Shown: piece by piece, positions 8,525-16,636 of the stretch | How the letters are laid out: every line of letters starts with the position of its first letter | How positions within the stretch are numbered: position 1 is the stretch's first letter | Source of the DNA: Chthonomonadales bacterium | GTDB lineage: Bacteria; Armatimonadota; Chthonomonadetes; Chthonomonadales; CAJBBX01 | Assembly (NCBI GenBank): GCA_012517255.1 | Contig: JAAYVH010000265.1 | Coordinates: 1-35,174 of the forward strand | Direction: 5' to 3' | Length of the DNA stretch: 35,174 nt | Program-made: the position numbers and the translations under genes | Notes under the pieces: model-generated | Databases searched by the model: none | What the model was told of the DNA's origin: nothing | What the model saw: the letters and a program-made list of their open reading frames with translations, nothing else

Positions 8525-9829
8525 ATGAACCGCATCCATGCGGTCGGTACAGGTCTCATCGCGATCATCGCCATCGCTCTTGCCGGCGCACGTGCCGAAG
8601 CGACCGACGGGTACTTCAGCCATGGCTACGGCACGCGTGTCAAGGGCATGGGAGGCGCCGGAGTCGCCCTGCCCCAGGACTCGACGTCTGCCATCATCAA
8701 CCCCGCCCTGATGGTTCGCATCGGGAACCGCTACGATCTCAGCCTGGCCCTGTTCCATCCGGAGCGCGGCTACAGTGTTGACGGCAATCCCAGCGGAGCT
8801 CCGGGCACCTTCGGTCTGCAGCCCGGCTCGTTTCAGAGCGACAACACGAACTTCGGCGTGCCGGGACTGTCCATCAACAAGATGATCGGGCCACGATCGG
8901 CTCTTGCCTTCACGATCACGGGCAACGGCGGCATGAACACCACCTATCGGACGGAGCCGGGATACCCTGGACCGTTCGGCGCCGGCGAAGCTGGCGTGAA
9001 TCTCTCGCAGCTATTCATAGGCCCGACCTACGCCGCAGAGGTCGCTCCGGGCACATCCATCGGAGTGTCGGCGATCTTCGCCTACCAGTCCTTCGAGGCT
9101 CGCGGGGTCGGGAGCCTGGGCTCGATGGTGGCGGACGGGAATCCCGATGCCCTCTCGGATAATGGGGCATCGTCCTCCACCGGTTTCGGATGGCGATTCG
9201 GCGCGCTGCACGACGTGAATGAGCGGCTGAGCCTTGGGGCTGCGTTCGAGACCCAAGCACACATGTCCCGATTCAAGGGCTACTCGGACCTGTTTGCCGA
9301 GGGCGGCAAGTTCGACATCCCTGCGTCAACGACGCTCGGCCTGGCCTATCGCCCAACCGAGAAAGCGGTCATCGCTCTCGACTACCAGCATATCTGGTAC
9401 CGCTGGATCCACTCGGTGGGCAATCCGTTCTCCAACATCTATCAGGGCATGCAGGGCGATCCGAGCTCGCTGCTCGGCGGCGACAACGGTCCCGGCTTCG
9501 GATGGCGCAACATGACCGTTTGGAAGCTCGGGGCGCAATGGGATGCGGGACGGGGATGGACCGTGCGCACGGGACTGAACTACGGAAGGCAGCCTGTGCC
9601 GGGCTCCGAGGTGCTGTTCAACATCCTCGCGCCGGGCGTACAGGAGTGGCATTTCACGGGCGGATTTACCAAGGACCTCGGCCGGTCCGGGGAGCTGAGT
9701 CTGGCGCTCATGTATTCGCCGGACCACACCGTCCGCGGCTACAACCCCATGGAAGCGCCCGGCCAGCAGCTCATCAGCCTGCACATGCACCAGTTCGAAG
9801 TCGAGATGAGCTGGGGAAAGAAGTTCTAG
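8525..9829 (+). CDS. OmpP1/FadL/TodX-family outer-membrane transport protein
   Basis: A 434-residue beta-barrel protein. Residues 1-24 form a signal peptide (basic N-terminus, GLIAIIAIALAGARA, probable cleavage near ARA/EA). The mature start TDGYFSHGYGTRVKGMGGAGVALPQDSTSAIINPA is the OmpP1/FadL hallmark. The rest is glycine- and aromatic-rich with alternating strand patterns, ending in MHQFEVEMSWGKKF, a typical C-terminal barrel strand closing on Phe. The family imports hydrophobic molecules such as fatty acids or aromatics. AAGGAGG lies 12 nt before the ATG. It follows the Qmo-like genes on the same strand after a hairpin-containing spacer, so cotranscription is uncertain. It shows that the organism has an outer membrane. 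Confidence 0.9.
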   Translation: MNRIHAVGTGLIAIIAIALAGARAEATDGYFSHGYGTRVKGMGGAGVALPQDSTSAIINPALMVRIGNRYDLSLALFHPERGYSVDGNPSGAPGTFGLQPGSFQSDNTNFGVPGLSINKMIGPRSALAFTITGNGGMNTTYRTEPGYPGPFGAGEAGVNLSQLFIGPTYAAEVAPGTSIGVSAIFAYQSFEARGVGSLGSMVADGNPDALSDNGASSSTGFGWRFGALHDVNERLSLGAAFETQAHMSRFKGYSDLFAEGGKFDIPASTTLGLAYRPTEKAVIALDYQHIWYRWIHSVGNPFSNIYQGMQGDPSSLLGGDNGPGFGWRNMTVWKLGAQWDAGRGWTVRTGLNYGRQPVPGSEVLFNILAPGVQEWHFTGGFTKDLGRSGELSLALMYSPDHTVRGYNPMEAPGQQLISLHMHQFEVEMSWGKKF

Positions 9830-9830
9830 G

Positions 9831-9865
9831 AGGCGCGCGCCCCGTCCGGACGATGGACGGGGCGC
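9831..9865. terminator. 35-bp palindromic element, copy 1 (likely terminator)
   Basis: GCGCCCCGTCC (9837-9847), a 7-nt loop and GGACGGGGCGC (9855-9865) form a perfect 11-bp stem, starting one nucleotide after the porin stop. It matches copy 2 at 11787-11821 in 34 of 35 positions. It lacks a T-run, so it may act as a GC-rich terminator or be a REP-type repeat. A degenerate fragment (GCACGATGACGGGGC) recurs around 9909-9923. Confidence 0.6.
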
Positions 9866-9899
9866 AGCCGCAACTGACGTTCGTGGGCGCACGAGTTCA

Positions 9900-9929
9900 T
9901 TGACGCTGGCACGATGACGGGGCTACACT
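9900..9929 (+). promoter_or_regulatory. Candidate sigma70 promoter of the OLD-type gene
   Basis: TTGACG (9900-9905) and TACACT (9924-9929) are separated by 18 nt, ending 66 nt before the ATG at 9996. It follows the terminator-like element, as expected for an independently transcribed gene. The -35 matches 5 of 6 and the -10 4 of 6. Confidence 0.45.
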
Positions 9930-9995
9930 ACCGTATGGCCTAGCGGTCGCGGCGACACAGCGCGGCAGAGCTTGCACCGACGAGGGAAGGACCGT

Positions 9996-11759
9996 ATGCT
10001 GACGCGTCTGCACGTGCGAAACTTCAAGCGCCTGGTACACGCTGACATCGAGCTCGGCGATGCCGTTGTGTTCATCGGTCCCAACAACTCCGGCAAGACA
10101 TCAGCGTTGCAGGCGCTTAGTCTCTGGAACATCGGAGTGAAGCGTTGGAATGAGAAGCGCAGCGCTCAGGGCTCGCCGGAGAAGCGGCCAGGGGTCGCCA
10201 TCAACCGGCGTGATCTGATCGCCATTCCAGTCCCCGATGCCAACCTGCTCTGGCGCGACCTGCACGTTCGCGAGATCCGCCGATCCAGCGGCAGGCAGGA
10301 CACACGCAACGTCCGTGTCGACATTACTGTCGAGGGGATCACCAACGGACGCGCATGGCGATGCGGTATGGAGTTCGACTATGCCAACGAGGAGTCCATC
10401 TACTGCAGGCCACTGCGCCAATCTGATGACCGGCCCACGGACAGGATGCCGGTCCCTCCCGAAGCTGCGGCGATTACGGTCGCCTATCTCCCCCCCATGT
10501 CGGGCCTTGCCTCCAACGAGACTCGGCTGGATACAGGCGCGGTGAATGTGCGAATCGGCGAAGGCCGCACCGCCGAGGTTCTGCGCAATCTGTGCATGCG
10601 CATCTCTGAGAGTGATCCGGATTGCTGGACGGAGCTTGTGCGGCAGGTGAAGGCCATGTTCGGCGCCACACTTCAGCCCCCGCGCTACATCGTCGAGCGT
10701 GGCGAGATCGCTATGACATTCGAGGAGCGAGGGATCCCCTTTGATCTGTCGTCATCGGGCCGTGGCCTTCAGCAGACGCTCTTGCTCCTGTCGTTCATGT
10801 ACGCCAATCCGGGTGCTGCGCTGCTTCTCGATGAACCGGATGCCCATCTGGAGATTCTCCGCCAGAGGCAGGTCTATCAAGTACTGACCGAAGCTGCCAG
10901 AGCGACCGGCAGCCAGGTCATTGCTGCGAGCCATTCCGAGGTGGTGCTTAGCGAAGCCGCCGAACGGGATGTGGTGATCGCGTTCGTGGGCAAACCCCAC
11001 AGGATTAACGATCGAGGCAGTCAGGTTCAGAAGGCTCTGCGCGAGATTGGCTTTGAGGATTACTATCAGGCCGAACAGACCAACTGGGTGCTGTATCTCG
11101 AAGGTTCGACCGATCTTGCGATCTTGCAAGCGCTCGCACGACGAACGAACCACGAGGCCGCACGGCGGGCTCTCGAGCGACCCTTCGTCAAGTACGTGGG
11201 GTCCGATGTCCAGCGTGTCGCCCATCACTTCCATGGTCTGCGTGAGGCTGTACCGACGCTGCGGGGCCTGGCGCTGTTCGACCGGATCGAGAAGGGGCTA
11301 CCGGAGCATCTTGGCGTTCAGGCGATGATGTGGCGACGCCGTGAGATCGAATCGTATCTCACAACCCGGGAGAGCCTGATGGCGTATGCACGTGCCTCGG
11401 CCCGCGCTGCATCCGAAGGGCCGCTGTTCGCGCTGCCGGAGGCCGAGCGCCGCATGGGGGCGATGGATGAGGCCATCCAGGAGGTTGAACGTGCACTGGC
11501 GACCCTCGGCAAGGGCTCGCCGTGGGGACCGGACATGAAGGTCAGTGATGACTTCCTTCCGTCCGTGTTCGCGACGTTCTATGCCAAGCTCGAGTTGCCC
11601 AACGTGATGCTGAAGTCCAACTTTCACGTGCTTGCAGATCACGTGCCCAGAGACCAGCTCGACGACGAGGTGTTGGCCAAGCTCGACGCCATTGCAGAGG
11701 TGGCAGGCGAGACGCCTTCGCAACGATCGCAAGGCCTCTCAGCGGACCCATCGCCCTAG
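9996..11759 (+). CDS. OLD-type AAA ATPase with C-terminal TOPRIM-like domain
   Basis: A 587-residue ABC/SMC-like ATPase. Walker A is GPNNSGKT (28-35), the signature region LSSSGRGLQQ (251-260), Walker B LLLDE (276-280) and the switch His lies in ASHSE (311-315). After about 360 comes a TOPRIM-like start, WVLYLEGSTDLAIL (Glu369, Asp373). GLALFDRIEKG follows where DxD is expected, so the second Asp is not evident. MMWRRREIESYL next resembles the W-x-R-E-I-E-x-Y motif of DUF4435/OLD-like proteins. OLD-family ATPase-nucleases act in phage defence or DNA metabolism. No helicase or toxin partner is adjacent, so it would be a standalone type. The start is ATG 9996 with GAGGGAAGG; an in-frame TTG lies at 9972. 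Defence is inferred from family only. Confidence 0.8.
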   Translation: MLTRLHVRNFKRLVHADIELGDAVVFIGPNNSGKTSALQALSLWNIGVKRWNEKRSAQGSPEKRPGVAINRRDLIAIPVPDANLLWRDLHVREIRRSSGRQDTRNVRVDITVEGITNGRAWRCGMEFDYANEESIYCRPLRQSDDRPTDRMPVPPEAAAITVAYLPPMSGLASNETRLDTGAVNVRIGEGRTAEVLRNLCMRISESDPDCWTELVRQVKAMFGATLQPPRYIVERGEIAMTFEERGIPFDLSSSGRGLQQTLLLLSFMYANPGAALLLDEPDAHLEILRQRQVYQVLTEAARATGSQVIAASHSEVVLSEAAERDVVIAFVGKPHRINDRGSQVQKALREIGFEDYYQAEQTNWVLYLEGSTDLAILQALARRTNHEAARRALERPFVKYVGSDVQRVAHHFHGLREAVPTLRGLALFDRIEKGLPEHLGVQAMMWRRREIESYLTTRESLMAYARASARAASEGPLFALPEAERRMGAMDEAIQEVERALATLGKGSPWGPDMKVSDDFLPSVFATFYAKLELPNVMLKSNFHVLADHVPRDQLDDEVLAKLDAIAEVAGETPSQRSQGLSADPSP

Positions 11760-11786
11760 GCCCAACCATCTGTCACGCTCGCCGAT

Positions 11787-11821
11787 AGGCGCGCGCCCCG
11801 TCCGCACGATGGACGGGGCGC
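11787..11821. terminator. 35-bp palindromic element, copy 2 (bidirectional terminator)
   Basis: GCGCCCCGTCC (11793-11803), loop GCACGAT and GGACGGGGCGC (11811-11821) form a perfect 11-bp stem. It lies between the convergent stops of the OLD-type gene (11759) and the isomerase (11838), as expected of a bidirectional terminator. It is identical to copy 1 except for one loop base. Confidence 0.65.
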
Positions 11822-11837
11822 GTCCTGGTCGAAAGGC

Positions 11838-12845
11838 TTACTTCTTCTCGAAGGCCGCGTCGAACGCGACTTCCGACGGCTTGAAGTCGAGCTTTCGCAC
11901 AAAAGCGCAGGCCTCCGCGGCGCCATGCTCGCGGTCCATACCGCTGTCTTCCCATTCGACGGAGAGCGGGCCCTGGTAGTTGATGTGGTTCAGAGCTCGA
12001 ATGATCTCTTCGAAGTTGATGGAGCCTCGGCCCAGCGAGCGGAAGTCCCAGAACCGCTCGGGATCGCCGAAGTTCACGTGGCCGCCGAACACGCCGATCC
12101 GCTTGGGGGTGGGCGACCAGTAGACATCCTTCATGTGGCAATGCACGATGCGGTCGGCGAACTCGTAGAGGAACTTCACGTAGTCCACGCCCTGATAGCC
12201 GAGGTGGCTGGGATCGTAGTTGAACCCGAAGGCCGGATGGTTATCGAGCGCTTCGAGGGTCCTCTTCGCGCTGACGATATCGAACGCGATCTCGGTCGGG
12301 TGCACTTCGAGCGCGAACTTGACCCCGCACTCGGCGAACACGTCGAGGATCGGCGTCCAGCGCTCTTTGAGCAGCGCATAGCCGTCGTCAATCTGGCTTG
12401 GCAGGTTCGGCGGGAACGAGTAGAGCAGATGCCAGATAGACGAGCCGGTGAAACCGTTGACGATCTTCACGCCGAGGTTCTTGGCCGCCTTGGCCGTCTG
12501 CTTCATCTCCTCGATGGCGCGCTTGTTGACGCCCTCGGGATCGCCGTCTCCGTAGATCCGCGGCGGCAGGATGGCCGCATGGCGCGGATCGATGCGGTCG
12601 AGGACGCATTGCCCCACGAGGTGCGCGGCGATAGCCCAGGTCTTGAGCCCGCTCTTGGCCAGGATCTCGTGGCGCGACCGGCAGTAGGCGGCTCCGTCGG
12701 GCCCGGCCGCCTCAGCGACGTCGAAGTGATCGCCCCAGCATGCGAGCTCGAGGCCGTCATAGCCGAATGAGGCCGCCTTGGGCGCGAGCTCGGTCAGCGG
12801 CAGATCGGCCCACTGACCGGTGACGAGAGTGACAGGTCTTGGCAT
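11838..12845 (-). CDS. Sugar phosphate isomerase/epimerase (xylose isomerase-like TIM barrel)
   Basis: A 335-residue protein of the AP-endonuclease-2/xylose isomerase-like TIM-barrel family. The start [39 protein letters not shown] is typical of the first strands. Metal-ligand candidates are Glu in [11 protein letters not shown], Asp and His in [12 protein letters not shown], His in [11 protein letters not shown] and Glu in [11 protein letters not shown]. Such enzymes isomerise or epimerise sugars or inositols using a divalent metal. AGGAGG lies 8 nt before the ATG. It is 52 nt downstream of the Gfo/Idh/MocA gene, a common pairing in sugar or cyclitol catabolism where one enzyme oxidises and the other isomerises the keto product. 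The substrate cannot be read from the sequence. Confidence 0.88.
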   Translation of the reverse strand: MPRPVTLVTGQWADLPLTELAPKAASFGYDGLELACWGDHFDVAEAAGPDGAAYCRSRHEILAKSGLKTWAIAAHLVGQCVLDRIDPRHAAILPPRIYGDGDPEGVNKRAIEEMKQTAKAAKNLGVKIVNGFTGSSIWHLLYSFPPNLPSQIDDGYALLKERWTPILDVFAECGVKFALEVHPTEIAFDIVSAKRTLEALDNHPAFGFNYDPSHLGYQGVDYVKFLYEFADRIVHCHMKDVYWSPTPKRIGVFGGHVNFGDPERFWDFRSLGRGSINFEEIIRALNHINYQGPLSVEWEDSGMDREHGAAEACAFVRKLDFKPSEVAFDAAFEKK

Positions 12846-12897
12846 GGGTACTACCTCCTGTGCATACGGTTTGGTATGAGACGTTCGACAGGGTGCG

Positions 12898-13956
12898 TCA
12901 TGCGAGCGAAACCGACTGGCCCGTCTCGGCCGATCGGTAGATGCCGTCGAGGATCTTCATCACATCGAGCGCCTGGTCGGCCGTGGCGATGGGCGGCTTA
13001 TTCTCGACGATGCACTCGATGAAGTGAGCGATCTCGGCCTCGTGGCCGCCTATGTTCGGATACGCCGGCGTGATGTCGGCCGGGCGGCCATGGGCCTCGG
13101 TGTACACGCGCAAGGGCTCGAGCGTCGCTCCGCCCTTGTCGCCGTATACCTCGCTGTAGAGCCGCTCGCCGGCACAATGCTGGGCCCACGAAGCCTCCAA
13201 CACCAACGATGCGCCGTTCTGGAAACGGATCTGGGCGCAAGCCAGATCCTCCACATCGAATGCCCCTCCTTTGACCGGAGCGCCCCACTGGCCCTGCCCG
13301 CGACCGTAGGGCCCGAACTTGGCGTAGGTTGCGCCGAAGACGCTGGTCGGTTTGGGATTGCCCATGAGGTATAGCGTCACATCCAGCGCGTGCACGCCGA
13401 TGTCAATGAGCGGTCCGCCGCCGGACATCTCCTTCCGCGTGAACCAACTGCCGAAGCCTGGGATGCCGTTGCGACGGATCCAACCACACCGAGCGTAGTA
13501 GATTTCGCCCAGTTCGCCATCCTCGATGTACTTCTTCAACACCTGAGTGTCGCCCCGAAAGCGGTTGTTCATGCCGATCATGAACTTGCCGGCCGATTTG
13601 CGGGCGGCCTCGACGATCTTGCCGCCCTCCTCCGCGTTGACGGAGAGGGGCTTCTCGCACAGCACATGACAGCCGGCGTTCAGCGCTGCTATGGCCACGG
13701 GCGCGTGCAGAGCGTTGGGGGTGCAGACGGACACGGCATCAAGCTTCGCTTCTGCCAGCATCGCCTCATAGTCGGTATAGATGCTTCGGACGCCATAGCG
13801 AGCCGCCAGCGCTTCCGCGCGCGCGGCGTCTATGTCGCAGATAGCCGCGATTTCGACGTTGGGCAGCTTGCTGTACCCGTGAGCATGGACGCTGCCGACA
13901 CCGGCGCCCACGATCCCCGCACGCACACGCTCCGACTTTTTCGGTCTCTTCGCCAT
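12898..13956 (-). CDS. Gfo/Idh/MocA-family NAD(P)-dependent oxidoreductase
   Basis: A 352-residue dehydrogenase. A Rossmann domain opens with [41 protein letters not shown] carries the catalytic Lys of the EKP motif. [21 protein letters not shown] holds the family Asp and His of the C-terminal substrate domain. Members oxidise sugar or inositol hydroxyls with NAD(P). The ORF track extends to 14229, but the AAGGAGG just upstream of ATG 13956, and the lack of recognisable protein before it, fix the start at MAKRPKK. It is the first gene of a two-gene unit with the isomerase. Substrate unknown. Confidence 0.9.
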   Translation of the reverse strand: MAKRPKKSERVRAGIVGAGVGSVHAHGYSKLPNVEIAAICDIDAARAEALAARYGVRSIYTDYEAMLAEAKLDAVSVCTPNALHAPVAIAALNAGCHVLCEKPLSVNAEEGGKIVEAARKSAGKFMIGMNNRFRGDTQVLKKYIEDGELGEIYYARCGWIRRNGIPGFGSWFTRKEMSGGGPLIDIGVHALDVTLYLMGNPKPTSVFGATYAKFGPYGRGQGQWGAPVKGGAFDVEDLACAQIRFQNGASLVLEASWAQHCAGERLYSEVYGDKGGATLEPLRVYTEAHGRPADITPAYPNIGGHEAEIAHFIECIVENKPPIATADQALDVMKILDGIYRSAETGQSVSLA

Positions 13957-14272
13957 GTTTGCCTCCTTGAGCAACTTCGATAGCTGAGACGCGCGACGTA
14001 TCCGCCCGGCGTCAGCGTTCGACCTCATCGTAGATGACCGCAGGGGCGGGCTCGCCCTCATGCGTCCGTGCCTCGACTTCCGGGCGCGGAACCCGTCTCC
14101 CGCCACCGAGCAGATCCGCGGACACTGTCGGGGCGAACCGACGCACTCGATCGAGACCCGGACATCGAGACCCTTGCGCCGCGCATGGTTCAGCGGACTC
14201 GCGGCCATACTCTCGCCGCAGAGGATCATGGGATAGGGGGCGCAGACGCCGCTCGTTCCGGCTCACAGATGT
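13957..14272 (-). other. 316-nt gene-free leader upstream of the oxidoreductase
   Basis: The stretch between the candidate promoter (14273-14301) and the ATG at 13956 has no recognisable gene. The 84-codon reverse ORF 14012-14266 and the N-terminal extension of ORF 12898-14229 match nothing I know. If the promoter is right, the mRNA has an untranslated leader of about 310 nt. I recognise no riboswitch class in it. Confidence 0.45.
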
Positions 14273-14301
14273 ATTGTACTGCGGCAGCCGTTCTGAAGCA
14301 A
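14273..14301 (-). promoter_or_regulatory. Candidate sigma70 promoter of the oxidoreductase-isomerase unit
   Basis: On the minus strand TTGCTT (14301-14296) and TACAAT (14278-14273) are separated by exactly 17 nt. The -10 matches 5 of 6 positions, the -35 only 3 of 6. It lies about 100 nt beyond the terminator-like hairpin of the ribosomal operon, a logical place for the next transcription unit to start. Confidence 0.5.
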
Positions 14302-14398
14302 GCGGATCGGCTCGCGAAAGCGAAGGCGCGTTGGCGCGCGCCGTTGTACAACGACCGCTCGCGTTCGTGCGCCGCGTGGACGAGCGAAAGGGGGTTAT

Positions 14399-14423
14399 GG
14401 CGGCGTGCAGACCGCACGCCGCC
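14399..14423 (-). terminator. Terminator-like hairpin after rpsI, end of the ribosomal operon
   Basis: GGCGGCGTGC-agacc-GCACGCCGCC is a perfect 10-bp stem with a 5-nt loop, about 20 nt beyond the rpsI stop. On the minus strand it is followed by ATAACCCCCTTT, only weakly U-rich. It is the natural end point of the long S10-spc-alpha-truA-rplM-rpsI transcript. Confidence 0.65.
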
Positions 14424-14443
14424 GAGGACAGAACGGGACCGGT

Positions 14444-14839
14444 CTAGCGCTTGCTGAACTGGAAGCCGCGTCGAGCGCGCTTGCGGCCGTACTTCTTGCG
14501 CTCTTTGACGCGTGGGTCGCGCGTGAGATAACCCAGCCGCCGGAGGGTGGTACGCAGCTCCGGATCAGCCTCGATGAGAGCTTTGCTGATGCCGTGGCGG
14601 ACGGCTCCGGCCTGACCGCTGATTCCGCCGCCCGAACACGTGGCGATCACATCGAACTTACCGGCGGTCTCGGTGATCTCAAAGGGCTGGTTGATCAGCC
14701 GCATGAGAACGAGCCGACCGAAGTACTTGTCGCCGGGTCGGTCATTGACCTTGATCTCGCCGGTGCCGGGCACGAGCCAAACCCGCGCGACGGCATCCTT
14801 GCGCTTGCCTGTTCCGTAGTATGAGACGCCTGTTGGCAC
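14444..14839 (-). CDS. rpsI: 30S ribosomal protein S9
   Basis: 131 residues, the normal length. [36 protein letters not shown] is the S9 start, and the C-terminus [11 protein letters not shown] is the conserved tail that reaches the P-site tRNA. It follows rplM by 3 nt, the usual L13-S9 pair, and is the last gene of the run before the hairpin at 14399-14423. Confidence 0.97.
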   Translation of the reverse strand: MPTGVSYYGTGKRKDAVARVWLVPGTGEIKVNDRPGDKYFGRLVLMRLINQPFEITETAGKFDVIATCSGGGISGQAGAVRHGISKALIEADPELRTTLRRLGYLTRDPRVKERKKYGRKRARRGFQFSKR

Positions 14840-14842
14840 GCT

Positions 14843-15289
14843 TTACTCTCCTGCCTTCCGCTCAGGCCCGGTCCAGACGACCGGTTGCTGGGCCGCGTGG
14901 GGATGATCGGGCCCTGCATACACCTTGAGCTTATTGATCATCGAATCGCCAAGCTTGTTGTGCGGCAACATGCCTCGCACAACGCGGCGAACTGCGTTCT
15001 CGGGGCGCGCCTCGAGCTCCTCGGCGCGCGTCACGCTCTTCAGTCCGCCCGGCCAACCGCTATGGCGGTAGAGCCGCTCGTCATCCTTATGACCGGTGAG
15101 CAGCACCTTGGCCGCATTCACCACAATCACGAAATCACCGGTATCGACATTCGGCGTGAACGTCGGCTTGTGTTTTCCTCGCAACAGCCGCGCCGCGTCT
15201 GCAGCAAGGCGTCCCATGGGACGCCCAGCGGCATCCAGCACCCACCACGTTCGCTCGATTGTCTCCGGATTGGCCGAATACGTTTTCAT
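14843..15289 (-). CDS. rplM: 50S ribosomal protein L13
   Basis: 148 residues from ATG 15289 ([29 protein letters not shown]). The track start at 15295 is an ATG two codons earlier, but GAGGG lies only one nucleotide from it and 6 nt from the 15289 ATG, so the latter is preferred. The body contains [20 protein letters not shown] and [11 protein letters not shown], diagnostic for L13, an early 23S rRNA assembly protein. It lies between truA and rpsI with single-digit spacings. Confidence 0.96.
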   Translation of the reverse strand: MKTYSANPETIERTWWVLDAAGRPMGRLAADAARLLRGKHKPTFTPNVDTGDFVIVVNAAKVLLTGHKDDERLYRHSGWPGGLKSVTRAEELEARPENAVRRVVRGMLPHNKLGDSMINKLKVYAGPDHPHAAQQPVVWTGPERKAGE

Positions 15290-15298
15290 TCTCATCCC

Positions 15299-16033
15299 TC
15301 AGTATCTGACGCGTACGAGGCACAGCCCACATGCCGGTGCCGTCGGTCCCGCCTGACTCCTATCGCGCGACGCTGTGATCCGCTCGATGTCTGCAGGCTC
15401 ACGCTTTCCGTGGCCCACCTGAATCAGCGTACCCGCGATGTTCCTAACCATGCCGTGCAGGAAGCCGGTCGCTTCAACTGCCAACAGTATCAGATGTCCC
15501 CGCCGTCGGACCGAGCACTGCAGCACTCGCCGAACGGTCGTCTGCACGTCTCCCAGGGCGTTCGCCCAGGCCGCAAAGTCCATCTCGCCTATGAGCCGGC
15601 GTGCGCCCTCTTCCATCGCGCCCACATCCAACCGCTGACGCACGTGACAGGCAAATCGGCGCCAGACTGCTGACGGCTCCTGCCGGTTCAGTATCACGTA
15701 CACATAGGCGCGCGACTTCGCGCTGAAGCGTGCGTGGAATGCTTCATCCGTCTCGCACGCCTCCACAGCCCGTACATCCTCCGGCAACACGCTGTTCATC
15801 GCCGTTGCCAGACGCTCGGTCGGTATCCGGGTAGAAGCCCGGAAACTCACAACCTGCCCCAGCGCATGGACCCCCGCATCCGTCCTGCCGGCGCCGCTCA
15901 CGCGCACATCCTGCTCTGTCAAGCGTCGCAACGCCGTTTCGAGCTCGCCCTGGACGGTCCGCAGATCGCGCTGCCACTGGAAGCCGGCAAAGTCGGTGCC
16001 GTCATACTCAATGGTGGCGCGATAGCACCGCAA
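15299..16033 (-). CDS. truA: tRNA pseudouridine(38-40) synthase TruA
   Basis: 244 residues. ATIEYDGTDFAGFQWQ is the TruA N-terminus and GAGRTDAGVHALGQV carries the catalytic Asp (RTDAGVHA). FLHGMVRNIAGTLIQVG is the C-terminal motif. It isomerises U38-U40 in tRNA anticodon stems. The only plausible start is a TTG at 16033 with no strong ribosome site, so translation may depend on coupling to rplQ 26 nt upstream. The order rplQ-truA-rplM-rpsI is typical of Firmicutes, Chloroflexi and relatives. Confidence 0.94.
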   Translation of the reverse strand: MRCYRATIEYDGTDFAGFQWQRDLRTVQGELETALRRLTEQDVRVSGAGRTDAGVHALGQVVSFRASTRIPTERLATAMNSVLPEDVRAVEACETDEAFHARFSAKSRAYVYVILNRQEPSAVWRRFACHVRQRLDVGAMEEGARRLIGEMDFAAWANALGDVQTTVRRVLQCSVRRRGHLILLAVEATGFLHGMVRNIAGTLIQVGHGKREPADIERITASRDRSQAGPTAPACGLCLVRVRY

Positions 16034-16059
16034 GCCGGTAGGATCCGATGCGGCGCCTC

Positions 16060-16551
16060 CTACTTCCTCCGTGCGAAGAGCCCTCGCCGCTTCGTCGTCG
16101 TCGCCGGCGTCTCCTCGGCATCAGGTCCCGCTTGCACGGTTCCGCCTTCGACGAGCTCCAGCACCACCATCGGCGCGCCGTCGCCTCGCCGGGCTCCGAT
16201 GCGCGTAATGCGGCAGTAACCACCGGGCCGATCCTTGAACCGGACCGCGATATCGTCAAACAGCCGGGGTACGACGTAGTACGGATTGCGGGCGACCTTG
16301 CCCGTCTCCGCATTCACGCCGAACTCGGCGATGTTGGAATCGATGTAGCGTCGGACCATACGCCGTGCGTGGATGTCGCCGCGCTTGGCCATGGTGATCA
16401 GCCGCTCGGCGATCACCCGAACATCCTTCGCTCGTGTTTCCGTCGTCGTTATCTTGTCGTTCAGGAACAGCGCCCTCACGAGACCCTTCAACAAGGCCTT
16501 GCGCTGGTCGCTCGGGAGGCCGAACTTACGGCCGCTCATCCGATGACGCAT
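16060..16551 (-). CDS. rplQ: 50S ribosomal protein L17 with C-terminal extension
   Basis: 163 residues against a usual length of about 120. MRHRMSGRKFGLPSDQRKALLKGLVRALFLNDKITTTETRAKDVR is canonical L17. GGYCRITRIGARRGDGAPMVVLELV closes the core, followed by about 30 extra residues ending TTTKRRGLFARRK. The segment between the two halves, VNAETGKVARNPYYVVPRLFDDI, keeps the family pattern. It sits directly downstream of rpoA, as usual. The tail is lineage-specific and of unknown role. Confidence 0.95.
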   Translation of the reverse strand: MRHRMSGRKFGLPSDQRKALLKGLVRALFLNDKITTTETRAKDVRVIAERLITMAKRGDIHARRMVRRYIDSNIAEFGVNAETGKVARNPYYVVPRLFDDIAVRFKDRPGGYCRITRIGARRGDGAPMVVLELVEGGTVQAGPDAEETPATTTKRRGLFARRK

Positions 16552-16567
16552 GCTTCTATCCTTTCAA

Positions 16568-16601
16568 ACGGGCCGTCCGGCATCCGCATGCCGCCGCCCG
16601 T
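16568..16601 (-). other. Intercistronic hairpin rpoA-rplQ
   Basis: ACGGGC (16568-16573) pairs with GCCCGT (16596-16601), and inside them CGGCAT-ccgc-ATGCCG (16578-16593) forms a second stem. It fills the middle of the 85-nt spacer. Likely an RNA processing or stability element, since transcription must continue into rplQ. Confidence 0.5.
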
Positions 16602-16636
16602 CATTCCCAGCCAGTCCATTTCGTGCAGGACCGATC

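Noticed and set aside
11925-12770. 281-codon forward ORF opposite the isomerase
   Set aside because: The minus-strand frame carries the metal-site motifs; this frame is a shadow.
13957-14229. N-terminal extension of the oxidoreductase ORF
   Set aside because: A strong AAGGAGG precedes ATG 13956, and the extension has no recognisable sequence.
14012-14266. 84-codon reverse ORF in the leader region
   Set aside because: Its start coincides with the predicted transcription start, leaving no ribosome site, and the composition is like other shadow ORFs.
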